Shown piece after piece: positions 14,376-22,006 of a stretch of DNA of 43,185 nucleotides. The notes under the pieces are model-generated. The model did no database searches, was not told the origin of the DNA, and worked only from the letters and a program-made list of their open reading frames with translations. How positions within the stretch are numbered: the stretch's first letter is position 1; each line of letters starts with the position of its first letter. Made by a program: the position numbers and the translations under genes. Source of the stretch: Acidobacteriota bacterium (GTDB lineage: Bacteria > Acidobacteriota > Terriglobia > 20CM-2-55-15); the NCBI GenBank assembly GCA_003223875.1, contig QHWY01000104.1, positions 1-43,185 on the forward strand, written 5' to 3'.

Positions 14376-14798
14376 ATGAGACGACTTCTTTTGGTCACCG
14401 CGGTGATAACGGCGAGCTTGGGAAGTGCTTTCGCTCAATCAAACAGCAAAATCGGCACACCGAAGCGCGTCGCGGTCGCGTTCTTTGACGAAGAACGGTT
14501 GCGAAACCCGGCTGGCCAAGCAAGCTTGCAAGATTTTCACTTCTTTCTCAACCAGATCAGGGAGATCGTCAAACGTGATTTTCCGGGCGTTGAATTGAGA
14601 GTGCTGAAACGAGGTGAGTGGCTCGGTCTCCCTGACCGCACAGGGCTAAACGTCCAGAATCTTGAACCGCCGCTCGGGTACGTGTTATCCGCGAAAGGCA
14701 GCAAGAGGCGTTTGCTGAGCGGAGTTCAGTCAGAGGTGGACTTTGCTTGTGCAGCAGCGGCCTTTTTCCACCGGCCTTCGTCCGCTTGTATCAAATAA
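14376..14798 (+). CDS. Exported hypothetical protein
   Basis: The 140-aa protein starts at ATG 14376 with a signal peptide (MRRLLLVTAVITASLGSAFA-Q). TAGACT ends 8 nt before the ATG, again with no Shine-Dalgarno. The mature part is soluble and contains VAVAFFDEERLRNPAGQ, a helix ending REIVKRDFPGVELRVLKRGE and a C-terminal SGVQSEVDFACAAAAFFHRP block with two cysteines, which could make a disulfide. I do not recognise a named family. The 213 bp upstream (14163-14375) hold short overlapping ORFs on both strands without start signals and are treated as non-coding. Confidence 0.7.
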   Translation: MRRLLLVTAVITASLGSAFAQSNSKIGTPKRVAVAFFDEERLRNPAGQASLQDFHFFLNQIREIVKRDFPGVELRVLKRGEWLGLPDRTGLNVQNLEPPLGYVLSAKGSKRRLLSGVQSEVDFACAAAAFFHRPSSACIK

Positions 14799-14952
14799 CG
14801 CGCCATATCGACACCTTCAGAATAACAGCACAAACTCTGCCGCCGGAAGTTACTGATTCCAGACGAGCAGGCGGGCTCAATTGTTCTACTTATCGGCGAT
14901 TACCCGATTTTATCGCGCAGCCGGTGTGAACAGAGCCCGCGAGCTCGGGCCG

Positions 14953-15534
14953 TTAGCCGCTCGTCAGGGCCGTCATCTTGATGCCGCTGATCTGCACGTC
15001 GTAACCGAACGGGTCGTTGATGTGGAAGCTGTGTTCGTTGTCCTCGCGCGGGTTCTCGAAGCCAAGTCGCTTCAGCTCGGCCAACACTTTATCTCGATCA
15101 TAATCGGCAATGGTATAAGCGATATGGTTCACGACCGCCTGGCTCTTCGGCCTCGGCTGGCCGTTAGCTGGAGCCGCGTTGAGATCACGCGTACGGCAGA
15201 TGATAAACGTCAGTGGCACATCCTTCGCGGTGACGCCGTAGGGTTTCTCTCCCTTCTTTCCGAATGGCAGAGTGACCTCGTTATCCTTGAGCCCAACTTG
15301 ATCGAGGTTGAAGACCTTTGAATACCAGTCGCCAGCTTGCTTGAAATTGGGGCAAGTGTAAGAAATATGGTTGACCAGCGCGACCTTCAGGGCAAGCTGA
15401 GCGGCCGGTGTTTTCTGAGCAGCACTGGCGGCGCGAGCGGAGGTCGCTGCTACGGTCAACACTTCGATCAGCTTGCGGCGGCTAATCTTGCCCTGCTCGA
15501 ACTCTTGAAGCTTCGTTGCGACGAAACTTAGCAT
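14953..15534 (-). CDS. Exported VOC-family (glyoxalase-like) protein A
   Basis: The 193-aa protein has an N-terminal helix followed by SRRKLIEVLTVAATSA, a twin-arginine-like signal, then one vicinal oxygen chelate module. Possible metal ligands are the histidines of VNHISYT and VNHIAYT and an acidic residue near the end (DPFGYDVQISG). VOC proteins act as dioxygenases, isomerases, lyases or resistance proteins, and the activity here cannot be told. AGGAG precedes the start. It is the second of a tandem pair; the homologue lies 15 nt upstream. Confidence 0.85.
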   Translation of the reverse strand: MLSFVATKLQEFEQGKISRRKLIEVLTVAATSARAASAAQKTPAAQLALKVALVNHISYTCPNFKQAGDWYSKVFNLDQVGLKDNEVTLPFGKKGEKPYGVTAKDVPLTFIICRTRDLNAAPANGQPRPKSQAVVNHIAYTIADYDRDKVLAELKRLGFENPREDNEHSFHINDPFGYDVQISGIKMTALTSG

Positions 15535-15549
15535 AGCGATTCTCCTTTC

Positions 15550-16065
15550 TTAGATGAACGGGTTTTCCGCCTCGATGGAGGCGAGTTGTACGGAGTAGTT
15601 GAATGGATCGAGCACGTTGACGCTTCCACTGCGCCCCGTCGGGTTCAGGCCCTGCGCCTTCAGTGTGGCATTCACGCGCGTATCGTCCCAATTGGGAATC
15701 GTGTAACAAATGTGATCGACGACCGACTTTGCCGGAGCCGCATTCGCGGCAGCGTTGCGCGCAATAAAGTAGTTGCCGCCGCTGCGGGGACCGAACGCCA
15801 GATTGGCCCGCGATTTTTGGTCGTCCTTCGCGTTTTGCATACCCAGCACGCTTGTGTAAAAATCCCGCGCCTTGCGGTAGTCCGGACACGCATAGGAAAT
15901 GTGGTTGACGGCGATCACCTTGAAACCTTGTGAGGGGGCTGCATTCGCGGCTTCTTCACCAGCCGCGTACACGGTCGCCGCAAGCGCCACCGTTTCGCAA
16001 AATTGGCGCCGGTTGATCTTGCCGCTCTCGAAGTTTTTCACCAGATCGGCGATGAAACGTTCCAT
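15550..16065 (-). CDS. Exported VOC-family (glyoxalase-like) protein B
   Basis: This 171-aa paralogue of the downstream gene has the same plan: an N-terminal helix (FIADLVKNFESGKINRRQF), a twin-arginine-like NRRQFCETVALAAT, and a VOC domain with AVNHISYACPDYRKARDFY, VVDHICYTIP and DPFNYSVQLAS. Shared words show a tandem duplication. A strong AGGAGG lies just before the ATG. The domain looks complete for a single VOC module that would dimerise, either with itself or with its neighbour. The substrate is unknown. Confidence 0.85.
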   Translation of the reverse strand: MERFIADLVKNFESGKINRRQFCETVALAATVYAAGEEAANAAPSQGFKVIAVNHISYACPDYRKARDFYTSVLGMQNAKDDQKSRANLAFGPRSGGNYFIARNAAANAAPAKSVVDHICYTIPNWDDTRVNATLKAQGLNPTGRSGSVNVLDPFNYSVQLASIEAENPFI

Positions 16066-16178
16066 GTTTGGACCTCCTGCGTTGAAAAGTTATCTCATCC
16101 TACGCCGATTGGCGAAAAATCGAAATGTGATTTGACGTCCAACTTCGTGTATTTTATCGAGTCAAAGGAGGAGTTTGC

Positions 16179-17144
16179 GTGAAGAAATACCTCTATTCAT
16201 TTCTGCTGGCCTTCGCTTTCGATGCCACCGTTCTGGGGCAGACCTCGAATAGTAACTATGAAGTCACCATATTTGGCGCGCCTCCTGCCGGGCAAACCGT
16301 GTGGAACCTACCGAGATCGGTAGCTGTGGATGGCAAGGGAACGATCATCTTGCTCAGGGCGTCCGATCCACCAGTCCTTATTTACAACCGTGATGGAAAA
16401 CTTCAGAAGAGCTGGGGTAATGGTCTGTTCAAGGAGGCACACAGCGTCGATCTCGATCGTGAGGGGTTCCTCTGGATTACGGATCGGGCCGATAACATGG
16501 TGTACAAGTTTACGATCGATGGGAAACAACTTATGGCGCTCGGCAAAAAGGGAGTGGCCGGCGACAATAACTCTATGGACTTGTTCAACGGCGCCAGCGA
16601 TATCGCCATTGCCTCGAACGGCGATTTTTTTGTATCCGACGGGCAAGGTGGCAATTCCCGGGTCGTCAAATTCTCGAAGGATGGAAAGTTCATCAAAGCA
16701 TGGGGCACGAAAGGATCGGAGCACGGGCAATTCGACGTCCCTCATGCGCTGGCGCTCGATTCGAAGGGGCGGTTACTCGTCGTTGACGAGCAGCCGAAAG
16801 CGAAGAAACCACGAATTCAAATTTTCGATCAGAATGGAATGTTTATCGAAGAGTGGGCAAACATCGGATTGAAACAGCCAACCGGATTAGCCATCGCCGC
16901 AGACGATACCGTCTACCTTGGCGACATGGATGGTAATTCGATCGTGATCGTAAAGAACGGAAAAGTTCAGGATGTGATCGGCACTCTGCAGTCGCGGCCC
17001 CACAATGTCGCGTTGGATCCGGCGACCGGTATTATCTATTTCGCGGATCCCATCACGCCTTTATACGCCGGGACCGAAGCTATTGCAGCAGGAGTCAATC
17101 GGGCACCTGGCGGCTTTTTCAAGCAAATCATAAGGAAAAAATAA
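16179..17144 (+). CDS. Exported NHL-repeat beta-propeller protein
   Basis: The GTG start at 16179 follows AAAGGAGGAG and gives a 321-aa protein with signal peptide (MKKYLYSFLLAFAFDATVLG). The rest is a six-bladed propeller made of NHL repeats, seen as recurring blocks such as LPRSVAVDGKG, AHSVDLDREGFLWITD, PHALALDSKGRLLVVD and PTGLAIAADDTVYLGD. Families with this fold include peptidyl-alpha-hydroxyglycine alpha-amidating lyase-like proteins and many acidobacterial surface proteins. No catalytic assignment is safe. It is followed after 3 nt by a decayed FN3 gene. Confidence 0.85.
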   Translation: MKKYLYSFLLAFAFDATVLGQTSNSNYEVTIFGAPPAGQTVWNLPRSVAVDGKGTIILLRASDPPVLIYNRDGKLQKSWGNGLFKEAHSVDLDREGFLWITDRADNMVYKFTIDGKQLMALGKKGVAGDNNSMDLFNGASDIAIASNGDFFVSDGQGGNSRVVKFSKDGKFIKAWGTKGSEHGQFDVPHALALDSKGRLLVVDEQPKAKKPRIQIFDQNGMFIEEWANIGLKQPTGLAIAADDTVYLGDMDGNSIVIVKNGKVQDVIGTLQSRPHNVALDPATGIIYFADPITPLYAGTEAIAAGVNRAPGGFFKQIIRKK

Positions 17145-17147
17145 CCA

Positions 17148-17469
17148 ATGGACTACCTAACGTGGATTCCGACGAGACGCTGCGTACTTGCTTTACTGAT
17201 TGTCTTTCCTTTCTTAGTGAATAGTGCATGGAGCCAAACAGGGACGTTCACAAAGATCATTCCTCAAATGGTGATTGGCAGCTTTGATGGCGGAGCGACG
17301 AAATACGTCACTGTCATTGAGATCATCGATTGTGACGGTCCCGAACGCCAAGACTGCCGCTTCGATCGACGGCCTGACACCCGGTACCACGTACGCGATT
17401 CAGGTACGTGCGTACGGTGCGCTCGGCCATACCGAGTGGAGTGATTCGGCCACGCGTATGGTCATCTAA
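17148..17469 (+). pseudogene. Frameshifted exported fibronectin type III protein
   Basis: Two frames join to make one family. The first (from ATG 17148) encodes a signal peptide (ALLIVFPFLVNSAWSQ) and TFTKIIPQMVIGSFDGGATK, the usual start of acidobacterial exported proteins, then runs into nonsense to a stop at 17444. The second frame carries TVPNAKTAASIDGLTPGTTY and RAYGALGHTEWSDSAT, the end of an FN3 domain, and stops at 17469. The shift lies near 17320-17340. Since a normal gene would have hundreds of residues between these pieces, an internal deletion with frame change is likely. A sequencing error alone would not explain the shortness. Confidence 0.7.
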
Positions 17470-17479
17470 ATGCGGCCAC

Positions 17480-17536
17480 CGCCAATTCCGCAGCAACGGG
17501 GAGCATTAACGTAGTTGCGGAATCGGCGCTTTTTTA
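17480..17536 (+). terminator. Intrinsic terminator after the FN3 pseudogene
   Basis: CGCCAATTCCGCA (17480-17492) pairs with TGCGGAATCGGCG (17516-17528), one mismatch, followed by a T-run (17530-17535). It ends the NHL/FN3 transcript. Confidence 0.75.
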
Positions 17537-17610
17537 TATCCGGCGGCGGGATTTCTTCAGACGAAGGTGACGGGCCAGCTTAGCGCGTCTCGATAGGAGA
17601 GCAACTTCCC

Positions 17611-18588
17611 TTACGATCGAATCTTGTCAAATGCGTCCACGATCTCGCTACCGGTGGTGAACCACACCCGATCGTGTTGCTTGAAGTACGCAATCGCCTT
17701 CTTCAGATACGGCGTACGCCAGGGTTCGCCCATCAGAAATGGGTGCAGCGGAATTCCCATGACGCGGGCGGTTTTCTGGCTATCGGCGTAAAGGGTGTCG
17801 AATTGGTCGGTCAGAGCCTTTAGGTATTGGTCGCCGGTGTAGCCCAGACGGTTAATGAGAGACATGTCGTTGATGTCCATGCCGTAGGGAAGGGCGAACA
17901 TTTTTCCTTTTTTGACCTTCATTGCGAATGGCTGGTCGTCGTTGTTCCAGTCGCCGACGTAGTTGACGCCTTCTTCAGCCAGGATATCCAACGTATTAAA
18001 CGTCTCGGTAAGTCCGGGGCCCAGCCAGCCGCGCGGACGTTTTCCGCTTGCGCGTTCGATCGTGCGCAGTGTGGTTTGGATCACTTCCTTTTCTTCTTCT
18101 AGAGCAAGCCTCGCTAGGTCACGGCTATTCGTCAAGCCGTGGCCCATGAATTCCCAGCCTCTCTTTTTCATTTCTTCAATCGCTTTGGGGAAAACATCAC
18201 AAACATAGGCGTTCAGGGCCACGGTTGCGCGGATCCCGGCTTCACTGAGCACGTCGGCAATTCTCCACAGCCCTACGCGCATTCCGTAATCGCGCCACGC
18301 ATAGTTAATGACGTCGGGAACCCGGTTGCTCGGGTTTGGAGATATGGCTGCACCGGCGGGCGAGTCGAATTGCCAAACTTCAACGTTTGGAATGATCCAT
18401 ATAGCGAGCGTTTTTCCTCCGGGCCATGTGAACGGCTTTCGCTCGAAGATGAACGTCTCGTCATAACGGTCCGGTCTTCGGATTGGAGTATTTCTTTTTT
18501 CCTGGGCTTGCGCGGCCAGTACTCCCGCTCCAAATATTCCCAAAGTGCTGCCCAAAAACTCGCGACGGTTCGGTTGCTTCGAGCTCAT
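17611..18588 (-). CDS. Tat-exported polysaccharide deacetylase family protein
   Basis: The 325-aa protein has a twin-arginine signal (NRREFLGSTLGIFGAG) and a NodB-type fold of the PuuE/allantoinase-like subgroup. Visible blocks are RVGLWRIADVLSEAGIRATV, the NAYVCD segment, EFMGHGLTNS, and a C-terminal PLHPFLMGEPWRTPY. Members are metal-dependent amide hydrolases acting on N-acetyl sugars or small amides. The first Asp-Asp of the classical motif is replaced by other residues, as in the PuuE group. TAGGAGG precedes ATG 18588. No purine-degradation genes lie beside it, so the substrate is open. Confidence 0.85.
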   Translation of the reverse strand: MSSKQPNRREFLGSTLGIFGAGVLAAQAQEKRNTPIRRPDRYDETFIFERKPFTWPGGKTLAIWIIPNVEVWQFDSPAGAAISPNPSNRVPDVINYAWRDYGMRVGLWRIADVLSEAGIRATVALNAYVCDVFPKAIEEMKKRGWEFMGHGLTNSRDLARLALEEEKEVIQTTLRTIERASGKRPRGWLGPGLTETFNTLDILAEEGVNYVGDWNNDDQPFAMKVKKGKMFALPYGMDINDMSLINRLGYTGDQYLKALTDQFDTLYADSQKTARVMGIPLHPFLMGEPWRTPYLKKAIAYFKQHDRVWFTTGSEIVDAFDKIRS

Positions 18589-18635
18589 CGTAGCCTCCTA
18601 TGCTGGACATGGTTTCTGTCATTCTGGGCCCATCC

Positions 18636-19475
18636 TTATTGGGAAATCAACTCTGGATACATCTGGACGAACTTCTCCGGCAGTTCCGCATTTACGGGAA
18701 TGTCCAGTTGAGCCCGCATCATCACTGCATTGGCAACGGCCTTTGCGCCCGGGTGGTTGTTAAAGAAGATATAAGCCCGCTGGATATCCTTGTTTTCGAG
18801 AACTGATTTGAGTCGGACAACGTATGGCTCGAGCTCTTCAGGTTTATAGAGGTAATCGTATCGCTCGTTGCGGTGTTCATGACGCCACCATTTATCAAAT
18901 TTGCGTCCGTGAAAGCGGAGGTAGAGCATGCGCGCGCCAGGAATCTGGATATCTTGGCGAATGGAATCATTGAATTTGGGTTCGTCGATGAAGGTTGGAA
19001 TAGCGCCGATGGATCCCATTTCCTGGAGAACATCGGTCCATGAGCGATGCCGCAACTCGACAGCCTTCGGGTAGTCGCGAAAGATATCGAGCAACGCTTT
19101 CAGGCGATCCATCGTTTCCGGCGTGTGTTTAAAGCTTGCGGGAAACTGAAACAACAAACATCCAAGCTTTTCCGCCTCGGCCAGAGGCGCAATGCCGGAT
19201 TTAAATTCATCAAGCTCCTTGGCAGTCCATCCCGCTTTATTGTGCGTAAACCGCTGCCAAACCTTGACGGTGAATTCGAAATCATCCGGGGTACGTTTCG
19301 CCCAGCTTTCAGCCGTCTTCGGGCTGGACGGCCGATAAAACGTGGAATTGATCTCGACGGCGTTGAAGTACCGCGAGTAGAACTTGAGCTCGTCGGTTTT
19401 CTTGAGGGGATAAAAAACGCCGGTCCATGACCCGGGGCCGGTACTGGGCGGATAACTCCACCCGCTCGTGCCCAC
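18636..19475 (-). CDS. DUF72 (YecE-type) protein
   Basis: This 280-aa TIM-barrel-like protein belongs to DUF72, whose function is unsettled. Characteristic pieces are GTSGWSYPP at the N-terminus, the FNAVEINSTFYRPSS block, LLFQFPASF, AVELRHRSW, the RFHGR motif and AYIFFNNHPGAKAVANA near the end. GTG 19475 is used as the start; ATT three codons earlier would give the family-like IVRVGTSGW, and no Shine-Dalgarno helps to choose. Its frame is open back to the TAA of the small TM-protein gene just upstream. Confidence 0.9.
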   Translation of the reverse strand: MGTSGWSYPPSTGPGSWTGVFYPLKKTDELKFYSRYFNAVEINSTFYRPSSPKTAESWAKRTPDDFEFTVKVWQRFTHNKAGWTAKELDEFKSGIAPLAEAEKLGCLLFQFPASFKHTPETMDRLKALLDIFRDYPKAVELRHRSWTDVLQEMGSIGAIPTFIDEPKFNDSIRQDIQIPGARMLYLRFHGRKFDKWWRHEHRNERYDYLYKPEELEPYVVRLKSVLENKDIQRAYIFFNNHPGAKAVANAVMMRAQLDIPVNAELPEKFVQMYPELISQ

Positions 19476-19535
19476 GCGGACAATACCCGTGGGGTCCGAA
19501 GGTTCGTCAAAAAGGTTGCTCGTCTTTGAATCTCG

Positions 19536-19673
19536 TTACGCCTGCTTTTTTCCGGCGGGCTTGAGTGGCTCGACCGGCGAAGGCTTTTGCGGCTTATCTA
19601 GGATCATCAATGCAATGAAAGCCGCGCACATGAGGACATCCGCAACGATAACAAACCAAGTGAAATTATCCAT
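19536..19673 (-). CDS. Small single-pass membrane protein, 45 aa
   Basis: ATG 19673 opens a 45-codon ORF: a short N-terminus, one membrane helix (WFVIVADVLMCAAFIALMIL, residues 5-24) and a proline- and lysine-rich cytosolic tail (KPQKPSPVEPLKPAGKKQA). A moderate AGGA lies 11 nt upstream. The hydrophobic-then-basic pattern makes it a likely real small protein. It is upstream of and in the same frame as DUF72, separated by one TAA. Confidence 0.6.
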   Translation of the reverse strand: MDNFTWFVIVADVLMCAAFIALMILDKPQKPSPVEPLKPAGKKQA

Positions 19674-19713
19674 AATTCGAGTGTTCCTGGACTCCTATGA
19701 TAGCGGTCCCAAC

Positions 19714-20034
19714 CTAAATTGTGAAGCCGCCTGGTTCATCGGGATCTTTGACGCCGAGTTCAGAATCACCTTCGGCCAATTCATCCTTACCGACCGGAGT
19801 GAAGAAAGCCTCGACCAGTTCTTCCGCTCGAGGTACATCTTCGGCCTTCACAAAAATGCGGACTTCGTCTAGATCGCTCTTTGTAGGCCAGGGATTGGAA
19901 ACCACGTCGCCTTGAAGGGTACAGTCGATACCGTTATTTTTGAGCATCTCTTCGATCATTTGTGCCTCAGCCGGTCCGCTGACGGCAATCATTTTCAGAG
20001 GCTCATTTTCCGGCAGGTCTTTTTCATTCGTCAT
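19714..20034 (-). CDS. DUF2007 domain protein
   Basis: The 106-aa protein is a small ferredoxin-like-fold protein of the DUF2007 (putative signal transducing) family. The conserved part runs from LKMIAVSGPAEAQMIEEML to VRIFVKAEDVPRAEELVEAF. ATG 20034 follows AAAGGGG with an 8-nt spacer and is preferred over the longer frame. The acidic C-terminus is unconserved. It lies 16 nt downstream of the CYTH gene on the same strand. The family has no proven function. Confidence 0.85.
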   Translation of the reverse strand: MTNEKDLPENEPLKMIAVSGPAEAQMIEEMLKNNGIDCTLQGDVVSNPWPTKSDLDEVRIFVKAEDVPRAEELVEAFFTPVGKDELAEGDSELGVKDPDEPGGFTI

Positions 20035-20050
20035 GCCATTTCCCCTTTGA

Positions 20051-20566
20051 TTAACGGCTTCGTTTCTCACCGATTAGCTCTGCATAGGTTCGACGGACGA
20101 AATCTTTTTCCGAATACCCTAATTTTTCTCCGAGCTTCATAATCTCCTCGTCTGACGGACCTTCGACCTCCAAATAATTCCCTGCCTCCGTTTCGTCCAC
20201 CGAAATATGGAACGCTTCCTTTTCAAAAACGGTCCGGTACTTCGAATATTCGGTTCGAATCTTGAAACCGCTCTCCCGCAAAATGCGGAGCAACATATCT
20301 GCGTCTTCGATGCGGCATTCGATCTCTTCGCGATGCTTCAATTTTGAATCCGCCAAAATCGGCCCCTTATACGTGACAGTTTGTACGGATGGAGTCTTGC
20401 GGACGCGCAGAAGCTTTCCTGCCTTATGCAAACTGCCAGCGGCATCGTCGAGAAGATAGTTTTTTTCGCGATGTCGGCCGACAGCGATCCGAAAACCTAG
20501 TTTCCTTAGTTTCTCTGTGAGGGTCTTCGTATCTTTGACGGGAAACTTGATCTCAATTTCTTCCAT
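20051..20566 (-). CDS. CYTH domain protein (CyaB-like class IV cyclase or triphosphatase fold)
   Basis: The 171-aa protein starts at ATG 20566 after GAGAGG. It carries the CYTH signature EIEIK (residues 3-7, ExExK) and regularly spaced basic and acidic residues lining the tunnel (LRVRKTPS, TYKGP, KHREEIE, KYRTVFEKE, LEVEGPSDEE). CYTH enzymes hydrolyse triphosphates, or in CyaB make cAMP. The CyaB-like group is often seen with this length. The start overlaps the 3' end of the macro-domain gene by 14 nt, so the two are translationally coupled. Confidence 0.88.
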   Translation of the reverse strand: MEEIEIKFPVKDTKTLTEKLRKLGFRIAVGRHREKNYLLDDAAGSLHKAGKLLRVRKTPSVQTVTYKGPILADSKLKHREEIECRIEDADMLLRILRESGFKIRTEYSKYRTVFEKEAFHISVDETEAGNYLEVEGPSDEEIMKLGEKLGYSEKDFVRRTYAELIGEKRSR

Positions 20567-21083
20567 GGAGCCGCCTCTCAAACGCACTGAGGACGTCGTC
20601 GGAGAAGAGCACGAAGAGAATCCTTTTTAACGACGGCGCTGACTCCTTCCTAAGGAAGGAGACACATTCATCGATCATTGCTTCCGCCGCCAACTCCGGT
20701 GGAAAGCCGCCGACACCAGTTCCCAATGCGGGAAACGCGACGCTGCGGATGCCCAACTCCCGCGCGCGCATGAGCGCATTTTTTGTCGCTGTGCGAATTT
20801 TGGATTCATCGGTTTGGAGATCCTGCCCCATTACCGCGGCGTGGATGACATGCGTGGCGGGAAGCGAACCACCACCTGTAATGACTGCGTCACCAATCGC
20901 GACCGGCCCTTTGGAAACAGCTTCGCGCTCAATCTCAACGCCGCCCGCTCGCTTCAGCGCGCCTGCTACTCCGGAGCCCATCCAAAGATGATTATTGGCG
21001 GCGTTCACGACGGCATCCACTTTCGCCTGGCTGATGTCCCCGCGCTCGGTTTCCAGCGACGCTTGCCCGATCGTGACGACCAT
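20553..21083 (-). CDS. Macro domain protein (ADP-ribose binding or hydrolysing)
   Basis: The 176-aa protein is a stand-alone macro domain. Key motifs are VDAVVNAANNHLWMGSGVAG (N27, N30 and the GSGVAGAL loop) and FPALGTGVGGFP, which shape the ADP-ribose pocket. Such proteins deacetylate O-acetyl-ADP-ribose or remove ADP-ribose from proteins or nucleic acids. TATAAT ends 6 nt before ATG 21083 and no Shine-Dalgarno is seen. It heads the macro-CYTH-DUF2007 minus-strand unit and diverges from the S1/P1 nuclease gene across 44 bp. Confidence 0.93.
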   Translation of the reverse strand: MVVTIGQASLETERGDISQAKVDAVVNAANNHLWMGSGVAGALKRAGGVEIEREAVSKGPVAIGDAVITGGGSLPATHVIHAAVMGQDLQTDESKIRTATKNALMRARELGIRSVAFPALGTGVGGFPPELAAEAMIDECVSFLRKESAPSLKRILFVLFSDDVLSAFERRLHGRN

Positions 21084-21089
21084 ACTTTG

Positions 21090-21095
21090 ATTATA
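21090..21095 (-). promoter_or_regulatory. -10 hexamer of the macro-domain unit
   Basis: A consensus TATAAT on the minus strand ends 6 nt before ATG 21083, predicting a leaderless mRNA. Confidence 0.5.
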
Positions 21096-21110
21096 CGCCC
21101 GCGTAAATTC

Positions 21111-21119
21111 TGCTAGAAT
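21111..21119 (+). promoter_or_regulatory. Extended -10 promoter of the nuclease/nucleoside salvage unit
   Basis: TGCTAGAAT ends 8 nt before ATG 21128, with no Shine-Dalgarno. It is arranged back to back with the macro-domain promoter. Confidence 0.5.
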
Positions 21120-21127
21120 TCGCCGCT

Positions 21128-22006
21128 ATGCGCAGTCTCCTCGCAATCCTGCTGACCCTATTTATTCCGGTCTCCGCTTGGGCGTGGGGCGAAAAAGGCC
21201 ACCTGATGATTAATCAGGTTGCGATCGACGCGGCGGCCGCGAAATTGCCGGAATTCATGAATGCGGCCCGCGAACAAATCATTTACAACGGATTCGAGCC
21301 CGATCGCTGGCGGCGTGAAGAAAAAAGTCCGATGAATATCGCGCAAGAGGTCGACCACTTTTTTGACTCCGAGAAGTGGGGTGCGATTTCGACAATTCCT
21401 TCGGATCGTTACTCGTTTCTCCAACAGCTCGTCGAAAGAAAGGGCGATCTGAAAACTGGTTACGTTCCTTATGCAATCATCGAAAATTACGGCCGCTTGG
21501 TTAACGCCTTTCGATTCTGGCGGAGTGCAAAAACACCCAACGAGCGTAAATCGGCCGGCGCCAATGCAATTTATGTTGCCGGCGTGATGGGCCACTATGT
21601 CGGGGACGCTTCCCAGCCCATGCATTCGACCATCCATCATCACGGCTGGGCAGCAAGGGTTCCCAACCCGCAACACTTCACGACGGACACTGGCATTCAC
21701 AGCCGGTATGAATCTGCCTATGTGGACGCCGCCATTGATGCCAGCAGCGTCAGACGCAATGTTCGCGTCCCACAGCGCCTCGCGAACGTTTGGGATTCCA
21801 TCAAACAATATCTGTCGCAGTCGTTCGCCGAAGTCGTACCGCTGTATGAGCTCGAGAAAGTGGGCGAATTCAATCCGGACAGACCCCGCACCAGAGGCAC
21901 AGACTTTATCGCCGCGGAACTCTCACGCGCAGGCACGATGCTGGCGGCACTTTGGTATACGGCTTGGCTTGAAAGCGCTGAACCGCCGTCCACGCCAGCC
22001 AAGTAA
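21128..22006 (+). CDS. Secreted S1/P1-type nuclease
   Basis: The 292-aa protein has a signal peptide (1-19) with predicted cleavage at AWA-W, leaving Trp20 as the mature N-terminus; in this family the N-terminal Trp amine and carbonyl bind zinc. Further ligands are visible: H25 (GEKGH), D76-H77 (EVDHFFD), H156 and D160 (GHYVGDASQPMH) and H166. The family is the trinuclear-zinc S1/P1 nuclease and phospholipase C fold. It probably degrades RNA or single-stranded DNA outside the cytoplasm. Its TAA abuts the ATG of the pyrimidine nucleoside phosphorylase gene, suggesting a scavenging operon. Confidence 0.92.
   Translation: MRSLLAILLTLFIPVSAWAWGEKGHLMINQVAIDAAAAKLPEFMNAAREQIIYNGFEPDRWRREEKSPMNIAQEVDHFFDSEKWGAISTIPSDRYSFLQQLVERKGDLKTGYVPYAIIENYGRLVNAFRFWRSAKTPNERKSAGANAIYVAGVMGHYVGDASQPMHSTIHHHGWAARVPNPQHFTTDTGIHSRYESAYVDAAIDASSVRRNVRVPQRLANVWDSIKQYLSQSFAEVVPLYELEKVGEFNPDRPRTRGTDFIAAELSRAGTMLAALWYTAWLESAEPPSTPAK

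Noticed and set aside
18636..19475. Frameshift at the DUF72 start
   Set aside because: The GTG or ATT start already gives the complete family N-terminus (GTSGWSYP), so no missing sequence needs explaining.
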